Made by a program: the position numbers and the translations under genes. DNA of 34,203 bases from an uncultured Lachnospiraceae bacterium (GTDB taxonomy: Bacteria; Bacillota; Clostridia; Lachnospirales; Lachnospiraceae). The stretch lies in assembly GCA_946414825.1 (NCBI GenBank), contig CAMKQB010000020.1, positions 1 to 34,203 on the forward strand, given 5' to 3'. Position 1 is the first letter of the stretch, and each line of letters starts with the position of its first letter. Below the pieces are notes generated by a model. The model worked only from the letters and a program-made list of their open reading frames with translations. It was not told where the DNA came from and made no database searches. Shown here piece after piece: positions 16,770 to 23,709 of the stretch.

Positions 16770-16798
16770 TTGCATAATTGTTCATTATGACCTATAAT
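16770..16798 (+). promoter_or_regulatory. Sigma-A promoter with embedded palindrome, transporter operon 1
   Basis: TTGCAT (16770-16775) and TATAAT (16793-16798) are separated by 17 nt. Between and partly over them lies CATAAT-TGTTC-ATTATG (16773-16789), a perfect 6+6 palindrome in the place where a repressor would block RNA polymerase. The predicted start is near 16805. It is the only good promoter seen for either copy of the transporter. Confidence 0.8.
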
Positions 16799-17002
16799 AC
16801 ATCTATGTCGTGGCTAGAACATTGTGACGACGTATACTATTTGAGCCGGATGGCTCGAAAATATGCCAAAAAGATACAGAATATGACGAGTATTTCTCGG
16901 AATTGGCTTTAGAAGCTTCGGGCTTCTGATTATAAGGAAGTGGAGTATAAGTTATACGACGTATCAAGGACACACACAAATACAAAAAAGGAGGGTTTTT
17001 TT
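16799..17002 (+). promoter_or_regulatory. About 200-nt structured leader of transporter operon 1
   Basis: The stretch 16644-17002 has no gene; after the promoter it holds a long leader. Visible structures are GAGCC-GGAT-GGCTC (16843-16856), AGAAGC-TTCGG-GCTTCT (16911-16927), the perfect palindrome GTATAA-G-TTATAC (16945-16957), and a direct repeat ACGACGTAT (16827 and 16956). No T-tract follows the hairpins, so a classical attenuator is not evident. I recognise no riboswitch class. Confidence 0.5.
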
Positions 17003-18451
17003 GTGAAGAAGTTCAAAAAGGCAATGGCTTTATCACTTGCACTCGCTATGGGTCTTTCACTTGTAGCATGTGGCGATAAGGCAGAGGAAACAACAGAGGC
17101 AACTACAGAGGCTACAACAGAGGCTGCTGTAGACGACGCAACAGATGATGCTTCAGCTGATGAGGCTGTTGAGACTACAGAGGCTGATCTTTCAGCTGAT
17201 GGTAAGGTTCTTAACATTCAGTGCTGGAATGATGAGTTCGCTCGTCGTCTTAGAGATCATTATCCAGGATTCGAAGCTAACGATCCAGATGATGCTACAG
17301 CAGGTGGTAAGATTGGTGACATCGAAGTTAAGTTTACTGTAACTCCTTCAGATGACAACGCTTATCAGAACAACCTTGATGCTGTTCTTCCAGAGAACGC
17401 TGATGCAGCTGATGATGAGAAGGTTGACCTTTTCCTCGTAGAAGCTGACTATGCTCTTAAGTATGTAAATACTGATCTTACAATGCCTGTCGCTGACCTT
17501 GGTATTGATGTAGATACTGAGCTTGCTAATCAGTATCAGTATACAAAGGATATCGTAACAGACAAAGATGGAAACCTTAAGGGTGTTTCATGGCAGGGAT
17601 GTCCTGGTGTACTTATCTACAACAGAGAGGCAGCTAAGGAAGTTCTTGGATCAGATGATCCTGATACAGTTCAGGAAGCAGTTAAGGATTGGGATACATT
17701 CAATGCTACTGCTAAGGACATGAAGGACGCTGGATACAAGATGACAGCAACAGCAAACGATACATTCCGTGTATTCTCAGACAACGTTTCAACTCCATGG
17801 GTTGTTGATGGAAAGATCACAATTGACGATAACATCAAGAAGTGGGTTGATATGTCTAAGGAGCAGGTAGACAATGGTTATACAGGTACTGGTGACCTTT
17901 GGTCAGATGACTGGTCAGCAGGTTTCTATCCAGATGGTAAGGTATTTGCTTACTTTGGACCAGCTTGGCTTATCGACTTCTGTATGGCAGCTGATGATGA
18001 AGAGTCTATTGCCGCTCAGGGCGGTTGGGGCGCTACAACAGGACCTCAGGGATTCTCTTGGGGTGGTACATGGATCTGTGCAGCTAATGGTACAGATAAC
18101 CCAGCACTTGTTGCAGATATCATCAGAAAGCTTACAACAGATGAAGAGATCATGACAGGCATCGTTAAGGATGACAATGATTTCGTTAACAACAAGCCAG
18201 CAATGGAAGCTATGGCAGCTGATACAAGCTATGGCGATGACGTACTTGGCGGACAGAACGCACTTGCAATGTTCTGTGAAGGTGCTGACAAGATCGACAA
18301 GTCAAACATTTCTGAGTATGATCAGGGATGTACAGAGTCATTCCAGGCAGCTATGAAGGATTACTTCGAAGGCAACACAGCTACATATGATGAGGCTCTT
18401 GAGGCATTCTATACATCAGTATCAGAGAAGTATCCAGAGCTTACATACTAA
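17003..18451 (+). CDS. Sugar ABC transporter substrate-binding lipoprotein (copy 1, complete)
   Basis: An extracellular CUT1-type (family 1) solute-binding lipoprotein of 482 residues. The signal peptide MKKFKKAMALSLALAMGLSL ends in a lipobox VAC with Cys23. Then comes a T/E-rich linker (TTEATTEATTEA, about 30-41) and an acidic stretch, followed by the binding domain (DLFLVEADYALKY, WQGCPGVLIYNREAA, FYPDGKVFAYFGPAWL, WGGTWICAANGTDN). The start is GTG 17003 behind AAAGGAGG; an open TTG extension to 16940 is not needed. The ligand is unknown, presumably an oligosaccharide. A 40-bp sequence in the linker (17088-17127) is perfectly repeated in inverse orientation at 25088-25127. No ATPase gene is in the operon, so a shared MsmX/MsiK-type ATPase is likely. 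Confidence 0.95.
   Translation: MKKFKKAMALSLALAMGLSLVACGDKAEETTEATTEATTEAAVDDATDDASADEAVETTEADLSADGKVLNIQCWNDEFARRLRDHYPGFEANDPDDATAGGKIGDIEVKFTVTPSDDNAYQNNLDAVLPENADAADDEKVDLFLVEADYALKYVNTDLTMPVADLGIDVDTELANQYQYTKDIVTDKDGNLKGVSWQGCPGVLIYNREAAKEVLGSDDPDTVQEAVKDWDTFNATAKDMKDAGYKMTATANDTFRVFSDNVSTPWVVDGKITIDDNIKKWVDMSKEQVDNGYTGTGDLWSDDWSAGFYPDGKVFAYFGPAWLIDFCMAADDEESIAAQGGWGATTGPQGFSWGGTWICAANGTDNPALVADIIRKLTTDEEIMTGIVKDDNDFVNNKPAMEAMAADTSYGDDVLGGQNALAMFCEGADKIDKSNISEYDQGCTESFQAAMKDYFEGNTATYDEALEAFYTSVSEKYPELTY
17088..17127 (+). repeat. Left 40-bp perfect inverted repeat (in binding-protein linker)
   Basis: Encodes the linker just after the lipobox, starting within codon Glu29. It is the exact inverse complement of 25088-25127. 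It is itself made of short ACAGAGGC-type repeats (TTEA units). This repeat marks the 5' limit of homology between the two binding-protein genes, and is the proposed crossover site of an invertible segment. Confidence 0.9.
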
Positions 18452-18458
18452 GATTCAT

Positions 18459-18555
18459 TCTAAGCTATTGCTTAATAGGGTCGTCACTGACCTAAATTAA
18501 AAATTAATGCGTGCCTATATCGGGCCCGTTCCGATTGGGCACGCTTTAATTAACT
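18459..18555 (+). repeat. 97-nt identical noncoding block, copy 1 (structured intercistronic element)
   Basis: Lies between the binding-protein and first permease genes and is identical, base for base, to the inverse complement of 23606-23702. It folds as a small TAAGC-TATT-GCTTA hairpin, a GGTC/GACC hairpin, and a long stem (ATTAA, GCGTGCC, ATCGG paired with CCGAT, GGCACGC, TTAAT). In copy 1 a CTTTTTAT tract follows, as in a leaky terminator. Such elements usually let the binding protein be made in excess over the permeases. Confidence 0.85.
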
Positions 18556-18595
18556 TTTTATACACTATCAAATATGGTTTAGCGGAGGTAGCAGA

Positions 18596-19510
18596 ATGAA
18601 CAAAAAAAAGAGTGGAAACGTTGTACGCTTTAACCGTTGGGGGTATTTCTTCCTTATTCCTTTTGTAGTAGTGTTTATTGCATTCCAGCTTGTTCCACTG
18701 GTATCAACTATTTACAACAGTTTCTTTGAACATTATTTTAAAAATGGTCTTACAGAGGTTGGACCAACCCTAATTGGATTAGAAAATTATAAGACACTAT
18801 TTAAGAATGGTGACTTGATTAAATATTTTGGAAACACAATGATCATGTGGATCATGGGATTTGTTCCACAGATCCTCGTTTCACTGTTACTGGCTGCTTG
18901 GTTCTCAGATCCATCACTTAGACTGAAGGGTAGACCATTCTTCCAGTCAGTAATTTATCTACCAAACCTTATTATGGCATCTGCATTTGCAATGTTATTC
19001 TTTGCATTATTCTCAGATTCAGGTCCTATTAACTCAATGTTGGTTAATATGCACATTCTGAGTGAGCCATATAAGTTCTTGTCACATACAAGCAGTGCTA
19101 GATGGCTTGTAGCATTCATGAACTTCCTGATGTGGTTTGGTAATACAACTATTCTGCTTCTTGCAGGTATGCTTGGTATCGATACTACATACTACGAGGC
19201 AGCAGAGGTTGACGGTGCTACCGCAACACAGATATTCTTTAGAATAACTCTTCCAATCTTAAGACCAATCATGATTTTTGTTATGATTACATCACTTATC
19301 GGTGGTCTTCAGATGTTCGATGTACCTCAGATTCTTACAAATGGTGAAGGTTCACCTACAAGAACTACAATGACACTTATTATGTACCTTAATAAGCATC
19401 TGTACAGTAAGAACTATGGTATGGGTGGTGCCCTTTCAGTAATGCTGTTTATAATCACTGGTATCTTGAGTCTTATCGTATTCAAGTTTAATCAGCAGTC
19501 AGAGAAGTAA
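18596..19510 (+). CDS. Sugar ABC transporter permease, inner (MalF-like), copy 1
   Basis: A CUT1 permease of 304 residues with about six transmembrane helices (first at about 15-37). The EAA loop that contacts the ATPase is YYEAAEVDGATATQIFFRITLP at about 198-219 (pattern cited, key residues EAA, G, P). ATG 18596 follows the ribosome site GCGGAGG. It is separated from the binding-protein gene by the structured 97-nt element and from the second permease by 11 nt. By eye it is about 86% identical to the inverted copy at 22638-23552. Bases 19130-19248 are exactly shared with the inverted copy. Confidence 0.95.
   Translation: MNKKKSGNVVRFNRWGYFFLIPFVVVFIAFQLVPLVSTIYNSFFEHYFKNGLTEVGPTLIGLENYKTLFKNGDLIKYFGNTMIMWIMGFVPQILVSLLLAAWFSDPSLRLKGRPFFQSVIYLPNLIMASAFAMLFFALFSDSGPINSMLVNMHILSEPYKFLSHTSSARWLVAFMNFLMWFGNTTILLLAGMLGIDTTYYEAAEVDGATATQIFFRITLPILRPIMIFVMITSLIGGLQMFDVPQILTNGEGSPTRTTMTLIMYLNKHLYSKNYGMGGALSVMLFIITGILSLIVFKFNQQSEK
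19130..19248 (+). repeat. 119-nt identical island shared with inverted permease copy
   Basis: Exact inverse complement of 22900-23018, covering the helix and EAA loop of the first permease gene. The flanking coding sequence differs at many third positions (for example, the next codons are ACTCTTCCA here and ACACTTCCT there). Such an island points to recent exchange between the copies or very strong constraint. Confidence 0.85.
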
Positions 19511-19521
19511 AGGAGGGCAAC

Positions 19522-20379
19522 ATGGAAGAAAAGAAAACAAGTGGATTTGGTGTCCACACACGAAGAATAATTGCATATGTAGTCCTCATTATTGTAACTA
19601 TTATGTGTCTGTTCTGGTTCTATGTACTTTTCATTAATGCAACCAGATCTAATGCAGCACTTAAGAGAGGTTTCACACTTCTCCCTGGAGGATACCTTGG
19701 AAAGAACCTTTATAGTCTGTTCCACAACAGTAATCTTCCTATTATTAGAGGACTTTTAAACAGCCTTATAATTTCATTATGTACAGCAGGACTTAGTACA
19801 TATTTCTCAACAATGACAGCATTTGCTATTCATGCATATGACTTCAAGCTGAGAAAAGCAGCATTTACTTTTATCCTTGCAATCATGATGATTCCTACAC
19901 AGGTTACAGCACTTGGTTTCATCAACATGCTGAGAAGAATCAAACTTATGGATTCATTTATTCCACTTATTGTTCCTGCAATTGCAGCTCCAGCAGTATT
20001 CTTCTATATGAAGCAGTACATGGAAGCTAACATTCCTTTGGAACTTATGGAATCAGCACGTATAGATGGTGCAGGAGAGTTCCGTATATTCAATACAATA
20101 GCTCTTCCTCTTATGAAGCCAGCTATCGCTGTACAGGCTATCTTCTCATTCGTTACAAGCTGGAATAATTACTTCACTCCAGCACTTGTACTTAAGTCAG
20201 ATAACAAGAAGACACTTCCTATTCTTATAGCAACACTTCGTTCAGCAGACTTCCTTAAGTTTGATATGGGCCAGGTGTACATGTTCATAGCACTGGCTAT
20301 CCTGCCAGTTATCGTAGTATACATTTTCATGGCTAAGAACATCGTTGCTGGTATGACAGTAGGAGCTGTTAAGGGTTAA
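19522..20379 (+). CDS. Sugar ABC transporter permease, outer (MalG-like), copy 1
   Basis: A CUT1 permease of 285 residues with about six membrane helices. The EAA loop is LELMESARIDGAGEFRIF, at about residues 172-189, followed by LPLMKPAIAV. The C-terminus KNIVAGMTVGAVKG is typical of the MalG side. ATG 19522 has AAAGGAGG in front and follows the first permease by 11 nt. By my count about 251 of 285 residues are identical to the inverted copy at 21769-22626; most differences are in the first periplasmic loop (about residues 50-72), which could contact different binding proteins. Confidence 0.95.
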   Translation: MEEKKTSGFGVHTRRIIAYVVLIIVTIMCLFWFYVLFINATRSNAALKRGFTLLPGGYLGKNLYSLFHNSNLPIIRGLLNSLIISLCTAGLSTYFSTMTAFAIHAYDFKLRKAAFTFILAIMMIPTQVTALGFINMLRRIKLMDSFIPLIVPAIAAPAVFFYMKQYMEANIPLELMESARIDGAGEFRIFNTIALPLMKPAIAVQAIFSFVTSWNNYFTPALVLKSDNKKTLPILIATLRSADFLKFDMGQVYMFIALAILPVIVVYIFMAKNIVAGMTVGAVKG

Positions 20380-20400
20380 TTTAAAAATGTATATAAATAT

Positions 20401-20438
20401 AGGAGCTAAACCGAATGGTTTGGCTCCTATTTTCATTT
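20401..20438 (+). terminator. Terminator of transporter operon 1
   Basis: AGGAGC-T-AAACC, loop GAAT, then GGTTT-G-GCTCCT (20401-20428, with one T-G pair), followed by ATTTTCATTT. It lies 21 nt after the second permease stop. Confidence 0.85.
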
Positions 20439-20448
20439 ATGTATTCAT

Positions 20449-20567
20449 AGCTGACAAGTAGCTAACAGATAGCTAACATGCGTTTTACCTTAGTTTAATT
20501 ACAATTATACTATTTTTCCAAATTATTTTTTCTTGGTAGCTAACAGATAGCTAACACGTAGCTTACA
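20449..20567. repeat. Two triplets of phased 9-mers TAGCTNACA beside the recombinase gene
   Basis: TAGCTGACA at 20449, TAGCTAACA at 20459 and 20470; then TAGCTAACA at 20537 and 20548, and TAGCTTACA at 20559. The spacing inside each triplet is 10-11 bp, one helical turn, and the triplets are 88-89 bp apart. They lie immediately downstream of the recombinase stop codon. This looks like arm-type sites for the integrase N-terminal domain or for a directionality factor. An AT-rich stretch (20490-20530) separates them. Confidence 0.7.
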
Positions 20568-20575
20568 ATATCATA

Positions 20576-21637
20576 CTATTTATATATTCTTATCTTTTCT
20601 ATTTCATCTTTTAGTGATTCTATACTCCTATGAGTATAAACTCTTTCTGTTATATCTTCTGTAGTATGTCCTACTATTTGTTTTATTATAAAATCATTCA
20701 TATTAGCTTCCTTTGCTAATGTGATGAAGGTATGTCTAGTATCATGAGGCTTATGATTCATATTAAAGGAATTCATTATATTAATGAATCTTCGATTATA
20801 TTTAGTATAATTTATTGAATTCGATTTTGAATCAAATAGGGCTGGAAGAGAATTATTCTTAGCATACTTATATCTATCTGTAATCAAATCTATTATTTCA
20901 CTATGAATAGGTACAATTCGATTGATACCTGCGCTTGTCTTCATTCCACCATACATTGTCATATCTTCAAGTGATATATTATTTGTTTGTAATTTGGTGA
21001 GTTCCTGTGGACGCCATCCTGTATAAATCGCGATGACAATCATATCTACATAGGGTTTATCAACATTTTTCCAAAGCATATGTAGTTCTTCTTCTGAAAA
21101 TGGATTTCTTGTATATACTGGTGGATCAGTTTGTATTTTATCGCAATACTCAGAATAATTAGTATTTGAAATTTCACATTTAATTGCATATTTATATAAC
21201 AAGTTACAGAGACTTTTAATTTTCTTCTTTGTACTGCTATGTACTGGGGCATTCTTAATGCAATCATCTAAATCTCTAGTTCGTATATCTGTAAATTGAA
21301 TATTATGAAGAGGAGATAGGTAAGAATATGCTGACTTCCATGTTCTAACAGCAGAGGGACTTATTTCGGCAAAATGAACCTTGCTCCATTCGGAGTATAC
21401 ATCACTTAATTTGTATTTTCTTTTCCTCATATCGTAAGGAGAATGGATGTATTCAGTAAGTGCTAAGATAGCATCATCTCTGTTTTCAAAATATCCAATG
21501 GGCGTTCGATTTTGGATATATCTATTATCATTTTTGGTACAGCTTGATGTGATAACAGCAACATACGGTCTGGACCTCCTTCCTGATAGTTTGTAAACAG
21601 AACCTAAACCATTTGCTCTTTTTAAATCTGTTTTCAT
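20576..21637 (-). CDS. Tyrosine recombinase / phage-type integrase
   Basis: The 353-residue protein has three domains: an N-terminal arm-binding domain (GLGSVYKLSGRRSRPYVAVI, about 10-66), a SAM-like core-binding domain (about 72-165), and a catalytic domain with every expected residue: Arg209 (TGWRPQEL), Lys233 (GMKTS), His298 and Arg301 (HDTRHTF), His324 (VGHTT) and Tyr334 (ERVYTH). It therefore appears active. It lies alone, with no excisionase, relaxase or phage gene beside it, between two inverted copies of a sugar transporter operon and near the centre of the interval bounded by the 40-bp repeats. Codon use looks more AT-rich than neighbours (many ATA, TTA, AAT), which suggests transfer. 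AAAGGA precedes ATG 21637. Confidence 0.95.
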   Translation of the reverse strand: MKTDLKRANGLGSVYKLSGRRSRPYVAVITSSCTKNDNRYIQNRTPIGYFENRDDAILALTEYIHSPYDMRKRKYKLSDVYSEWSKVHFAEISPSAVRTWKSAYSYLSPLHNIQFTDIRTRDLDDCIKNAPVHSSTKKKIKSLCNLLYKYAIKCEISNTNYSEYCDKIQTDPPVYTRNPFSEEELHMLWKNVDKPYVDMIVIAIYTGWRPQELTKLQTNNISLEDMTMYGGMKTSAGINRIVPIHSEIIDLITDRYKYAKNNSLPALFDSKSNSINYTKYNRRFINIMNSFNMNHKPHDTRHTFITLAKEANMNDFIIKQIVGHTTEDITERVYTHRSIESLKDEIEKIRIYK

Positions 21638-21711
21638 TTTTGCGTATCCTTTCTTTATGTGATTTAGTAAAGTAAAAGGATAATATATATTTTTTAAAAG
21701 TCAAATTGGAT

Positions 21712-21739
21712 AAAAAAAGGGTAGGCATTGCGCCTACCC
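21712..21739 (-). terminator. Terminator of transporter operon 2
   Basis: On the minus strand GGGTAGGC, a short loop, then GCCTACCC and seven T. It lies about 30 nt after the stop of the second permease in the inverted copy and upstream of the recombinase gene, which should insulate the recombinase from transporter transcription. Confidence 0.88.
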
Positions 21740-21768
21740 TATCTAAATACATGTGATGTAAATTATAA

Positions 21769-22626
21769 TTAACCCTTTACAGCACCTACTGTCATACCAG
21801 CAACGATATTCTTAGCCATAAAGATATATACAATGATAACTGGAAGTATAGATAATGCGATAAACATGTATACCTGACCCATATCGAATTTCAAATAATC
21901 TGCAGATCTTAGAAGTGCGATAAGGATTGGAAGTGTCTTCTTGTTATCTGATTCTAGTACTAGTGCAGGAGTAAAGTAGTTATTCCAACTTTGTACAAAT
22001 GAAAAGATAGCCTGTACAGCAATAGCTGGCTTCATAAGTGGAAGCGCTATTTGGTTAAATATACGTAACTCTCCAGCACCATCGATACGTGCTGATTCCA
22101 TAAGTTCCAAAGGAATGTTAGCTTCCATATATTGCTTCATATAGAAGAATACTGCTGGAGCTGCAATTGCTGGAACTATAAGAGGAATAAATGAATCCAT
22201 AAGTTTGATTTTTCTCAGCATATTAATGAAACCAAGCGCAGTAACCTGTGTAGGAATCATCATGATTGCTAAGATAAATGTAAACATAAATTTCTTAAGC
22301 TTGAAATCATAAGCATGAATAGCAAATGCTGTCATAGTTGAGAAATATGTACTAAGTCCTGCTGTACATAGAGCAATTACTAAACTGTTTAAAAGTCCTC
22401 TGGCTATTGGTAATTCACTATTTGAAAATAGATTTTTAATGTTATCAAGCATGTGACCGCCAGGGATAACAGTAAATCCTCTTCCTAATTCAGAATTTGA
22501 TCTGGTTGAATTTATAAATAATACATAAAACCAGAAAAGACATAGTATAGTGATGATAACGAGGACTACATAAGCGATTATTCTACGTGTGTGGACACCA
22601 ATTCCACTTGTCTTCTTTTCTTCCAT
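21769..22626 (-). CDS. Sugar ABC transporter permease, outer (MalG-like), copy 2
   Basis: Intact 285-residue paralogue of the gene at 19522-20379, with the same start MEEKKTSG, the same EAA loop (MESARIDGAGELRIF) and C-terminus GMTVGAVKG. It has no frameshift and no internal stop. About 34 substitutions by eye, clustered around residues 45-72 (the first outer loop). The ribosome site AAAGGAGG is kept. It is third in the inverted operon, whose first gene has no detectable promoter, so in this orientation it may be silent. The intact frame argues for continuing selection. Confidence 0.94.
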   Translation of the reverse strand: MEEKKTSGIGVHTRRIIAYVVLVIITILCLFWFYVLFINSTRSNSELGRGFTVIPGGHMLDNIKNLFSNSELPIARGLLNSLVIALCTAGLSTYFSTMTAFAIHAYDFKLKKFMFTFILAIMMIPTQVTALGFINMLRKIKLMDSFIPLIVPAIAAPAVFFYMKQYMEANIPLELMESARIDGAGELRIFNQIALPLMKPAIAVQAIFSFVQSWNNYFTPALVLESDNKKTLPILIALLRSADYLKFDMGQVYMFIALSILPVIIVYIFMAKNIVAGMTVGAVKG

Positions 22627-22637
22627 GTTGTCCTCCT

Positions 22638-23552
22638 TTACTTCTCTGACTGCTGATTAAACTTGAATACGATAATACTCAAGATACCAGTTATAATAAA
22701 CATCATTACTGATAGTGCGCCACCAATACCATAGTTCTTACTGTATAAATGCTTATTTAAATACATAATTAATGTCATAGTTGTTCTGGCTGGTGAACCA
22801 CTACCGCTTGTGAGAATCTGAGGTACATCAAACATCTGAAGACCACCGATAAGTGATGTTATCATAACATAGATAAGGATAGGTCTTAAGATAGGAAGTG
22901 TTATTCTAAAGAATATCTGTGTTGCGGTAGCACCGTCAACCTCTGCTGCCTCGTAGTATGTAGTATCGATACCAAGCATACCTGCAAGAAGCAGAATAGT
23001 TGTATTACCAAACCACATAAGGAAGTTCATGAATGCTACAAGGAATCTTGCACTTCCAGTATTAGACATAAAACTGTATGGTTTATCGAATATTCCTATG
23101 CTTTGGAGAATCTGGTTAATTGGACCAACTGTTGAAAACAGTGTAAAAAATAGCATAGAAAATGCCGAAGCCATAATTAGATTTGGCAGATAGATAACTG
23201 ACTGGAAGAAAGGTCTGCCTTTCAGTCTAAGAGATGGGTCTGAGAACCATGCTGCCAGCAGAAGAGATACAACGATCTGAGGAATAAAACCGGCAATCCA
23301 CATAATCATTGTATTTCCGAAATATTTAAATAAATCACCTTTAGTAAATAGTGTCTTATAATTTTCTAATCCAACAAAGGTTGGTCCGATTTCTGTCAGA
23401 CCATTTTTAAAATAGTGTTCGAAGAAACTGTTGTAAATAGTTGAAATGAGTGGAATCAACTGAAATATGATAAATACTACAACAAAAGGAATCAGGAATA
23501 TATAGCCCCAACGGTTATAGCGTACAACATTTCCATTCTTTTTTTTATTCAT
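22638..23552 (-). CDS. Sugar ABC transporter permease, inner (MalF-like), copy 2
   Basis: Intact 304-residue paralogue of 18596-19510, about 86% identical by eye. The start MNKKKNGNVVR, ribosome site GCGGAGGTAG and EAA loop (EAAEVDGATAT) are conserved. Most substitutions fall in one outer loop (about residues 138-166: PINQILQSIGIFDKPYSF here against PINSMLVNMHILSEPYKF in copy 1). That loop would face the binding protein, so co-divergence with the binding protein is plausible. An 11-nt gap to the next permease is kept from copy 1. Confidence 0.94.
   Translation of the reverse strand: MNKKKNGNVVRYNRWGYIFLIPFVVVFIIFQLIPLISTIYNSFFEHYFKNGLTEIGPTFVGLENYKTLFTKGDLFKYFGNTMIMWIAGFIPQIVVSLLLAAWFSDPSLRLKGRPFFQSVIYLPNLIMASAFSMLFFTLFSTVGPINQILQSIGIFDKPYSFMSNTGSARFLVAFMNFLMWFGNTTILLLAGMLGIDTTYYEAAEVDGATATQIFFRITLPILRPILIYVMITSLIGGLQMFDVPQILTSGSGSPARTTMTLIMYLNKHLYSKNYGIGGALSVMMFIITGILSIIVFKFNQQSEK
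22900..23018 (-). repeat. 119-nt identical island, inverted copy
   Basis: The partner of 19130-19248 inside the inverted first-permease gene. See the mosaic-identity finding. Confidence 0.85.
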
Positions 23553-23605
23553 TCTGCTACCTCCGCTATACCTTAATTATGATAGTGTATTGTTTGTAAA
23601 TTTTT

Positions 23606-23702
23606 AGTTAATTAAAGCGTGCCCAATCGGAACGGGCCCGATATAGGCACGCATTAATTTTTAATTTAGGTCAGTGACGACCCTATTAAGCAATAGCTTA
23701 GA
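23606..23702 (-). repeat. 97-nt identical noncoding block, copy 2
   Basis: Exact inverse complement of 18459-18555, between the headless binding-protein gene and its permease. The stem is unchanged, but the sequence after it is TAACTAAAAATTT, so the T-tract seen in copy 1 is missing. The block might work mainly as a processing or stability element rather than as a terminator. Confidence 0.85.
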
Positions 23703-23709
23703 TGGAAGA

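Noticed and set aside
16799-17002. Riboswitch in the transporter leader
   Set aside because: Hairpins are present, but I recognise no known aptamer core and no terminator/antiterminator pair.
20449-20567. TAGCTAACA repeats as a CRISPR or origin iteron cluster
   Set aside because: The units are 9 bp with 10-11 bp phasing and only six copies, next to an integrase; no Cas or replication-initiator gene is present.
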